DNA from: an uncultured Prevotella sp.
Lineage (GTDB): Bacteria > Bacteroidota > Bacteroidia > Bacteroidales > Bacteroidaceae
Assembly (NCBI GenBank): GCA_934196725.1
Contig: CAKPWR010000030.1
Coordinates: 1-33,110 of the forward strand
Length of the DNA: 33,110 nt
Reading direction: 5' to 3'
A program made the translations under genes and the position numbers. The notes under the pieces were generated by a model. That model was not told where the DNA came from, ran no database searches, and was given only the letters and a program-made list of their open reading frames with translations. Below, piece after piece: positions 27,631 to 33,110 of the stretch (position 1 is the first letter of the stretch; every line of letters starts with the position of its first letter).

Positions 27631-30600
27631 ATGAACATGAAAAAGGTATTGCTCACACTCCTCCTGACACTTGCTGCTATGATTACAACCTCAGCACAGA
27701 CCAGGAACTTTGGTATCAGGGAGGGACTATCCAACGGATTCGTCGATGACATGGTTATCGACGGACAGGGATTCGTATGGGTTGCCACGGAATGGGGACT
27801 CAACCGTATCGCCGGCAACAAATGTACCGTGTTCTATCCTAGCAACTCTGCTATTACCAACAATGAACACGTAGGACTCTTCTATCATCCGCAGAGCAAC
27901 ACCGTATGGGTGCACTCCAAGGACGGAAGAGCAGACATCTTTGACTGCAAGACCCAGACCTTCTCGCATTTCGAAGTAGACGGCAAGACGGTATGGAGCA
28001 TCGCCGACATCTGCATGGCGGCAGATTCCACCATCTGGCTCGCAGACTATAACGGGGGCGTACACCATTACAACCCCCTGACCAAAGAGCACGAATTCAT
28101 CGATGCCAAGGAGATTCGGCAGATAGCCAACGGAGTGCGCAGCATCACCGATGACGGCAAGGGGAATCTCTATATCGGACTGCGCATGGAGGGACTGATT
28201 ATCTACAACACCCATACCAAGCGCAGCCGCTACTTCAAGAACAATCCCGAAGACCCAACCAGTCTGCCGGGCGACAACGTGCGCTCGGTATGTATCGACC
28301 ATCTGCAGAACATCTGGATAGGCACAAATAAAGGATTGGCTCTCTTCGACCCATTGAAAGGCACCTTCCACCGATTCAAGCACGAAAAAGGAAATCCAAA
28401 TACCCTGGCGGGTGACAACATCATGCAGATCATCGAGAGTCCGGACAATATACTCTGGATTTCATCCGATATCGGAGGTATCAGCAAGTTGGACCTCAAC
28501 AAATACAGCAATCCGAATGCAGGCGAGGTGGCTTTCACCCAACTCACCAAGGAGAACTACACCCTTTCGAGCAACAACACCCGAAGAGTAGCTATCGATG
28601 CCTACGGCAACGTGTGGGTGGCAAACTACAGCACGGGCGTAGACTTCATTCCTAGTTCTACCACCAGCTTCATGACCCTCAGCTTCATGGGCGAACCTAT
28701 CGAAGGCGTATCAGCCATCTTCAATGACAGCAAGGACAATCTGTGGATAGGTCAGGACAACAAGATTTCCATGTACCGACAGGGTGCCATCGTGCGCCAG
28801 TGGGACTTCTCGCAGTATATCTCCAATTCATCCTCATCGGTCTATCTCTTCAGAGAAGACCAGCATGGCAACATCTGGCTGGGAACCGCAGACAACGGCG
28901 TACTGATGCTGAACCCAAACACCGGAATCTTCACCAGATTCAACAGTACCAAAGATCTGGACGTAAACGCCCTATACGTTGACAAAAGCGGAAAGGTTTG
29001 GGCTGGAACAGAAGATGGCGTATATAGTATATATAATAATGTGGAATCCAAGGAGGATGCTATCAATGGAGTAATCGGAAATTCATCCATTCCTTTCTCC
29101 ATCATCGAGGATGATTACGGACAGATGTGGATAGGAACTCTGGCTAGAGGTATCTTCGTCTTTGACAAAAACAAGAAACTCATGGCTCATCTAGGCGACA
29201 AGCCACCTTTCCCATCCAATTCCGTCAACCAGCTCATCAAGGATGAAGACGGCGGCATCTGGGCGGCAACACACAGCGGGCTGGTATACTTCCCGAATGC
29301 ACAAAACCCAAACAACTTCAAGACGTATGGCGAGGAACAGGGCATCAGCGACAATCATATCCGCAGCCTGGTACAGGACAGACAGGGCAATATCTGGGTA
29401 AGCATGTTCTCGGGCATCGCCTGCTTCGACCGACAGAAGAAGAAGTTCTACAACTACGATTATCAGAGCGGTATCCCTACTGGCAACTTCTGTGTAGGAG
29501 CTGCCGTCATATCAGCTTCGGGCATCGTATATTTCGGTTCACCGGGCGGTATCTGCTCCTTCAATCCACAACTGCTTACCGACCAGAAGGACATGCCGGT
29601 GGTACAGATCATCGACTGCGAACAGATTGTGAGTACCACCGAGAAACAGCAGCGAATCATCGTTCCTCTCGACGAGAACGGAGTAGCACATCTAAGACAC
29701 GATGAGAATACCTTCAAGATAACCTTCACCAGCGACAACTATGCCCAGGAAGGCAACGTGGAATACTCTTATCTGATGAAGGGACTGGACGACAAATGGT
29801 ATGAGACCGAAGGTGACAACGAGGTTACATTCCGGAATCTGAGTCCAGGCGAATATACCTTCAAGGTGCGCGCCAAACTCAAGAGCCAGGAATGGCAGAA
29901 CGCCAAGGAAGCCGAAATGAAGGTGATTGTGGAACCACCATTGTGGCTTACATGGTGGGCGAAACTCATCTATTCTCTCATCGTGGGTGGCATCATCTAC
30001 TACATCTTCCGCTCCTATACCAACCAGCTGAAACTGCGTGCTTCGCTCGAAAAGACCAGATGGGAGGCGCAGCAGAAACAGGAACTCAACGAGGAGCGAC
30101 TGCGCTTCTTTACCAATATCACGCATGAACTCAGAACGCCGCTCACACTCATCATGGGTCCGCTGGAAGACCTAATAGCAGACGTCCGCCTGCCGGAAGT
30201 ATTGAGCAAGAAGGTGAAGAGCATTCACGCCAGCTCGGAACGACTGCTGAATCTCATCAACGAGATACTGGAATTCCGCAAGACGGAGACGCAGAACCGA
30301 CGCCTCACCGTGGCACACGCTGACCTGAAGACCTTCGTGCAGGAAATAGGCAACCGGTTCAAGGATCTGAACCGCAATCCGAACGTGGCATTCAACGTAT
30401 CAGTACCAGAGCAGCCTGTGGACATCTACTTTGACAGCGAGGTTATCAGCACCGTGCTCAACAATCTGATTTCCAATGCCATCAAATATACCCCTAAGGG
30501 AAGCATCTGCCTCACATTGAGCGTGGAAGACGACAAGGTGGTCATCTCGGTAAAGGATACGGGTTACGGCATCAGTAAGAAGGCTCTGCCACATATCTAC

Positions 30601-31701
30601 GAGCGTTATTACCAGGCAAAGGGCTTGCATCAGGCTTCGGGAACAGGCATCGGACTTGCCCTTGTGAAATCACTCGCCAAACTGCATGAGGCAGAACTGA
30701 ACGTGGAGAGCGAAGAAGGAATGGGTACGGAATTCAGATTCGTGCTCGATGCAGAGAATACCTATCCTAATGCGCTGCACAAGGAAGATGCTCCTGTAGA
30801 GGAAGAAAAGCAGGAATTGCTGGCACAAGAAGAAATCAGCGAACCGGAAGAGGAGCAGGAAGATGCACGTCCGCTCATCCTGGTGGTAGAAGACAACGAC
30901 GACATCCGACAGTATATCGACGAATCGCTCTGCGAAGACTATCGCATCATCCAGGCGAGAAACGGCAAGGAGGGACGCGACCAAGCCTTCCAGGAGATGC
31001 CTGCACTCATCGTGAGCGACATCATGATGCCGGAAATGGACGGTATCGAGATGATGAAGATATTGAAGAACGATATCCGTACTTCGCATATCCCTGTCAT
31101 CCTGCTCACGGCAAAGACCAGTCCACTGGACCAGGAAGAGGGTTACGACAGCGGTGCTGATTCTTATCTGATGAAGCCGTTCAGTGCCAAACTCCTGCAG
31201 AGCCGCATCCGCAATATCCTTTCAGGCAGACGACGCCTGGCAGAATACATCATCCAGCACAACATGCCTTCAGCAGCAGGAATGAGCACTTTGACTTCCA
31301 GTGCCGGAGAAGCAAGCGGACAGCAGAGTCTGGAAGAGGCTGAATTGGCGGCATCTATCCCTGAGCTGAGTCCGTTGGACAAGAAGTTCATGGAGAAGCT
31401 GAACCGCCTGATTGAGGAGAATATGACAACGGTGGACATCGACATCGCCTTCATGACGGACAAGATGGCTATGAGTCATTCTTCTTTCTATCGCAAGGTA
31501 AAGGCTCTGACGGGCGTGAGCGCCAATGAGTATATCCGGAAGATGAAACTGCAGCGAAGCATGGTACTTCTACAGGAGGGAGAATCGAATGTCACAGAAG
31601 TGGCTATGCTTACGGGATTCAACAATATCGGCTACTTCCGCAAATGCTTCAAGAAGGAATACGGCATCTCGCCATCTGAGGTTTTGAAAGGAAAACAATA
31701 A
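27631..31701 (+). CDS. Hybrid two-component system sensor/regulator (HTCS) of the polysaccharide locus
   Basis: 1356 aa, one-protein signal transduction. Signal peptide 1-22; periplasmic region about 25-700 of Reg_prop propeller repeats (GFVWVATEWGLNRI, NLWIGQDNKISM, NIWLGTADNGVLML), then Y_Y_Y (about 708-770), a membrane segment 772-793, HisKA with FTNITHELRTPLTL (H832), HATPase (NLISNAIKYTP, DTGYGIS, GTGIGLALV), receiver (LVVEDNDDI; phospho-acceptor D1130 in VSDIMMPEMDG) and an AraC-type DNA-binding domain (about 1255-1355, TEVAMLTGFNNIGYFRKCFK). All key residues are intact. Such proteins bind an oligosaccharide in the periplasm and switch on the neighbouring susCD and enzyme genes. It diverges from susC, and is the likely reader of the TTGACGAA repeats. 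ATG 27637 is an equal start. Confidence 0.95.
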   Translation: MNMKKVLLTLLLTLAAMITTSAQTRNFGIREGLSNGFVDDMVIDGQGFVWVATEWGLNRIAGNKCTVFYPSNSAITNNEHVGLFYHPQSNTVWVHSKDGRADIFDCKTQTFSHFEVDGKTVWSIADICMAADSTIWLADYNGGVHHYNPLTKEHEFIDAKEIRQIANGVRSITDDGKGNLYIGLRMEGLIIYNTHTKRSRYFKNNPEDPTSLPGDNVRSVCIDHLQNIWIGTNKGLALFDPLKGTFHRFKHEKGNPNTLAGDNIMQIIESPDNILWISSDIGGISKLDLNKYSNPNAGEVAFTQLTKENYTLSSNNTRRVAIDAYGNVWVANYSTGVDFIPSSTTSFMTLSFMGEPIEGVSAIFNDSKDNLWIGQDNKISMYRQGAIVRQWDFSQYISNSSSSVYLFREDQHGNIWLGTADNGVLMLNPNTGIFTRFNSTKDLDVNALYVDKSGKVWAGTEDGVYSIYNNVESKEDAINGVIGNSSIPFSIIEDDYGQMWIGTLARGIFVFDKNKKLMAHLGDKPPFPSNSVNQLIKDEDGGIWAATHSGLVYFPNAQNPNNFKTYGEEQGISDNHIRSLVQDRQGNIWVSMFSGIACFDRQKKKFYNYDYQSGIPTGNFCVGAAVISASGIVYFGSPGGICSFNPQLLTDQKDMPVVQIIDCEQIVSTTEKQQRIIVPLDENGVAHLRHDENTFKITFTSDNYAQEGNVEYSYLMKGLDDKWYETEGDNEVTFRNLSPGEYTFKVRAKLKSQEWQNAKEAEMKVIVEPPLWLTWWAKLIYSLIVGGIIYYIFRSYTNQLKLRASLEKTRWEAQQKQELNEERLRFFTNITHELRTPLTLIMGPLEDLIADVRLPEVLSKKVKSIHASSERLLNLINEILEFRKTETQNRRLTVAHADLKTFVQEIGNRFKDLNRNPNVAFNVSVPEQPVDIYFDSEVISTVLNNLISNAIKYTPKGSICLTLSVEDDKVVISVKDTGYGISKKALPHIYERYYQAKGLHQASGTGIGLALVKSLAKLHEAELNVESEEGMGTEFRFVLDAENTYPNALHKEDAPVEEEKQELLAQEEISEPEEEQEDARPLILVVEDNDDIRQYIDESLCEDYRIIQARNGKEGRDQAFQEMPALIVSDIMMPEMDGIEMMKILKNDIRTSHIPVILLTAKTSPLDQEEGYDSGADSYLMKPFSAKLLQSRIRNILSGRRRLAEYIIQHNMPSAAGMSTLTSSAGEASGQQSLEEAELAASIPELSPLDKKFMEKLNRLIEENMTTVDIDIAFMTDKMAMSHSSFYRKVKALTGVSANEYIRKMKLQRSMVLLQEGESNVTEVAMLTGFNNIGYFRKCFKKEYGISPSEVLKGKQ

Positions 31702-31740
31702 ATCATCCAACTTTCACAAACTCAGAATTCATAATAAGAT

Positions 31741-31780
31741 AAAAAAGGCTAGCGTACGTTTGTGCATGCTAGCCTTTTTT
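31741..31780. terminator. Bidirectional rho-independent terminator after the HTCS gene
   Basis: AAAAAAGGCTAGC (31741-31753) pairs with GCTAGCCTTTTTT (31768-31780) around a 14-base loop, giving T-runs on both strands. Confidence 0.88.
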
Positions 31781-31808
31781 ATATTTCATCAGAATTAATC
31801 ACTAATAA

Positions 31809-31946
31809 CTAATCATAAAATCCCGGCTGCTTATACTCGATGCCGAGTTCATCATCAACTGTGGCGATGACACCCTGAATCTGACCCATGGCAAACATAC
31901 GGCCCAAGAGAGTGTAACCGGCATTGTGGCCGTGTATGGTTTTGAG
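31809..31946 (-). pseudogene. Remnant of a gene: last 45 codons only
   Basis: Between an in-frame stop at 31947-31949 and the stop at 31809, the minus strand reads LKTIHGHNAGYTLLGRMFAM, then GQIQGVIATVDDELGIEYKQ, PGFYD. This reads like the genuine C-terminus of an enzyme-like protein but has no start and no upstream coding sequence. I could not name the family. The 87-codon frame overlapping it (31802-32065) has no protein-like character. Confidence 0.45.
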
Positions 31947-32017
31947 CTAAAGAGCATAAAATAGCTCCATAATCGAAAAAAATCCTCCAAAAGGAGTGAG
32001 TTTCTCAGATTTATTTG

Positions 32018-32025
32018 TACTTTTG
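32018..32025 (+). promoter_or_regulatory. Possible -7 box of the esterase-like gene
   Basis: TACTTTTG followed by CC; the gene starts 145 bases downstream. The sequence between (32026-32169) shows no other feature. No HTCS half-site is at the regulon position. Confidence 0.4.
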
Positions 32026-32169
32026 CCATGTCATTCAGAGTTTTATTTGTTTTTAAAGGCAACACAAAGATAAGTGAAATTTCTGAAATGGCTAAATCCT
32101 GAGCAACTTTTGCTGCCCTGGTGCTTATAAAAACATTAAATTAAGTGTTGCGGAATAAAAAAAATAGAA

Positions 32170-32997
32170 ATGAAAAAGATTATTCTTGCCATCTGCACAA
32201 TGTTTGCTCTTAGTGCGAATGCAAAAACCGAACTTATCACCGTACAAGGCGATCACGGAAAGCTTGACGTAAAAATTCAGACTCCAGATGCCTCCACAAA
32301 ATGTCCACTCCTCATTCTATGTCATGGATTTGGCGGTAACAAGGAAGGCAAACTTTTTGACTGTATCGTGGACAGTGTCAATAAAAAAGGCATTGCCGTA
32401 CTCCGTTTCGACTTTAACGGACACGGCAAGAGCGAAGGAAGATTTGAAGACATGACGGTACCTAACGAAATAGAAGACGCCAAGGCTATCTTGCGCTATG
32501 CGTCCTCACTGCCTTGGGTGACAGGAATAGCAATGGGCGGGCATTCGCAGGGAGGCGTAGTGACAGCCATGACCAGCGGACAACTTGCAGCCAAACCGGA
32601 ACCTGACATCAAGCCGATTTCAGCTGTAGCTCTTCTCGCTCCTGCAGCCGTTCTGCGTGACGATGCATTAAGAGGCAACACTTTTGGAAAAATATATGAC
32701 CCTAAGAATCCTCCGGCAAAGATAGAAATGGGAAACGGCATGGCTTTAGGATGCGACTACATCCGAACGGCGGTAAACTTGCCAATATACGAAACTGCCA
32801 AGAACTATCAAGGTCCAGAATGTATACTACATGGTGATGCTGACCGAATTGTCCCATACACTTATGGCCAACGTTTCCATTATCTCAACAAACAGAGTGA
32901 ATGGCACATGATGAAGGATGCCGACCATGGTTTCGGCAGTCAGGAAGAACAAGTGGCGCATCTTGTCAGCGACTTTCTTGTTAAAGCATTTAAGTAA
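32170..32997 (+). CDS. Exported alpha/beta hydrolase, cinnamoyl/feruloyl esterase-like
   Basis: 275 aa. Signal peptide 1-18 (cut after ANA). Oxyanion-hole stretch ILCHGFGGNKEGKLF, nucleophile in GGHSQGG (S126), acid D225 in HGDADRIVP, and H253 in DADHGFG complete the triad. FDFNGHGKSEGRFEDMTVPN and a lid-like insert (about 150-200) resemble the bacterial cinnamoyl/feruloyl esterases of the LJ0536/Est1E type. Those release ferulate or coumarate from arabinose groups of plant cell walls, which would suit the neighbouring GH115 and GH127. Specificity is inferred; a general acyl esterase or peptidase-like hydrolase is possible. Separate transcription unit with its own terminator. Confidence 0.8.
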   Translation: MKKIILAICTMFALSANAKTELITVQGDHGKLDVKIQTPDASTKCPLLILCHGFGGNKEGKLFDCIVDSVNKKGIAVLRFDFNGHGKSEGRFEDMTVPNEIEDAKAILRYASSLPWVTGIAMGGHSQGGVVTAMTSGQLAAKPEPDIKPISAVALLAPAAVLRDDALRGNTFGKIYDPKNPPAKIEMGNGMALGCDYIRTAVNLPIYETAKNYQGPECILHGDADRIVPYTYGQRFHYLNKQSEWHMMKDADHGFGSQEEQVAHLVSDFLVKAFK

Positions 32998-33034
32998 AAA
33001 TCCAAGTAAAAATAAGCATTTCCAAAACAAAAAG

Positions 33035-33068
33035 AGGGTGTGTCATAAGTCCATGACGCACCCTTTTT
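33035..33068 (+). terminator. Rho-independent terminator after the esterase-like gene
   Basis: AGGGTGTGTCAT (33035-33046) pairs with ATGACGCACCCT (33053-33064; one G-T pair) around a 6-base loop and runs into five Ts. The remaining bases to 33110 show no feature. Confidence 0.8.
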
Positions 33069-33110
33069 CGCAAAAAACGCCTACTTGTAAACTTTTGTCT
33101 TGCTCTTTAA

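Noticed and set aside
31802..32065. 87-codon minus frame beginning MLPLKTNKTL
   Set aside because: Its sequence is not protein-like; another frame in the same stretch gives the plausible gene remnant.
33035..33068. Terminal inverted repeat of an insertion sequence
   Set aside because: GGGTGTGTCATAAGT looks a little like some IS ends, but it forms a perfect hairpin with a T-run right after a gene, and no transposase is visible. A terminator explains it.
1..33110. tRNA, rRNA, integrase or complete prophage
   Set aside because: I read the gene-free stretches on both strands and found no cloverleaf-like or rRNA sequence, no integrase and no capsid, terminase or tail genes.

Overview
The window looks like a chromosome segment of a gut Bacteroidota member, most likely Prevotella/Segatella (copri-like). 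The evidence is a SusC/SusD pair, a hybrid two-component regulator with a periplasmic propeller domain, secreted carbohydrate enzymes, an MG2/alpha-2-macroglobulin protein, and the Bacteroidota promoter pattern (TTGG or TTTG, 19 bases, then TAnnTTTG) ahead of most genes. The genus is inferred from sequence style, not from a search.

Layout. (1) 1-3716, minus: a secreted alpha-2-macroglobulin-like protein, cut by the left edge. (2) 3876-6371, plus: a cytoplasmic GH94 cellobiose-phosphorylase-type enzyme, diverging from gene 1. (3) 6374-15760: an accessory block, all minus: a DUF5675 protein, a VirE-N/DUF3987 primase-helicase-like protein, a Bro-N/KilAC phage antirepressor-like protein, two small secreted proteins, and an unrecognised two-gene pair (350 and 174 aa). 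It is full of repeats: a 20-bp minisatellite, a purine-only tract, twin hairpins, in-frame repeats within four genes, and an inverted repeat around an AT-rich core. It resembles a degenerate phage or phage-satellite replication/regulation module, but no integrase or structural gene is visible. (4) 15760-16400: a mostly non-coding stretch with two facing promoters, a very small ORF, a G-free tract and a terminator hairpin; a similar tract and hairpin recur behind the GH115 gene. (5) 16460-31701: a polysaccharide utilisation locus: a small lipoprotein, GH127 beta-L-arabinofuranosidase, GH115 alpha-glucuronidase, SusD, SusC, and a divergent hybrid two-component sensor (HTCS). (6) 31702-33110: a gene remnant and a secreted alpha/beta hydrolase resembling cinnamoyl/feruloyl esterases.

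How it works together. SusC/SusD would bind and import glycan fragments; GH115 and GH127 would remove glucuronic acid and beta-L-arabinofuranose side groups; the HTCS would sense an oligosaccharide in the periplasm. The strongest new observation is a shared operator candidate, TTGACGAA, read toward the gene. It ends exactly 31 bases before the -7 box of susC, GH115 and the lipoprotein gene, with a weaker version at the same place before GH127. susC and GH115 have a second full copy 21-22 bases further upstream. This predicts a compact regulon for the adjacent HTCS. The second notable feature is the duplicated element made of a G-free tract of about 115-125 bases next to a hairpin with an identical 20-base core.
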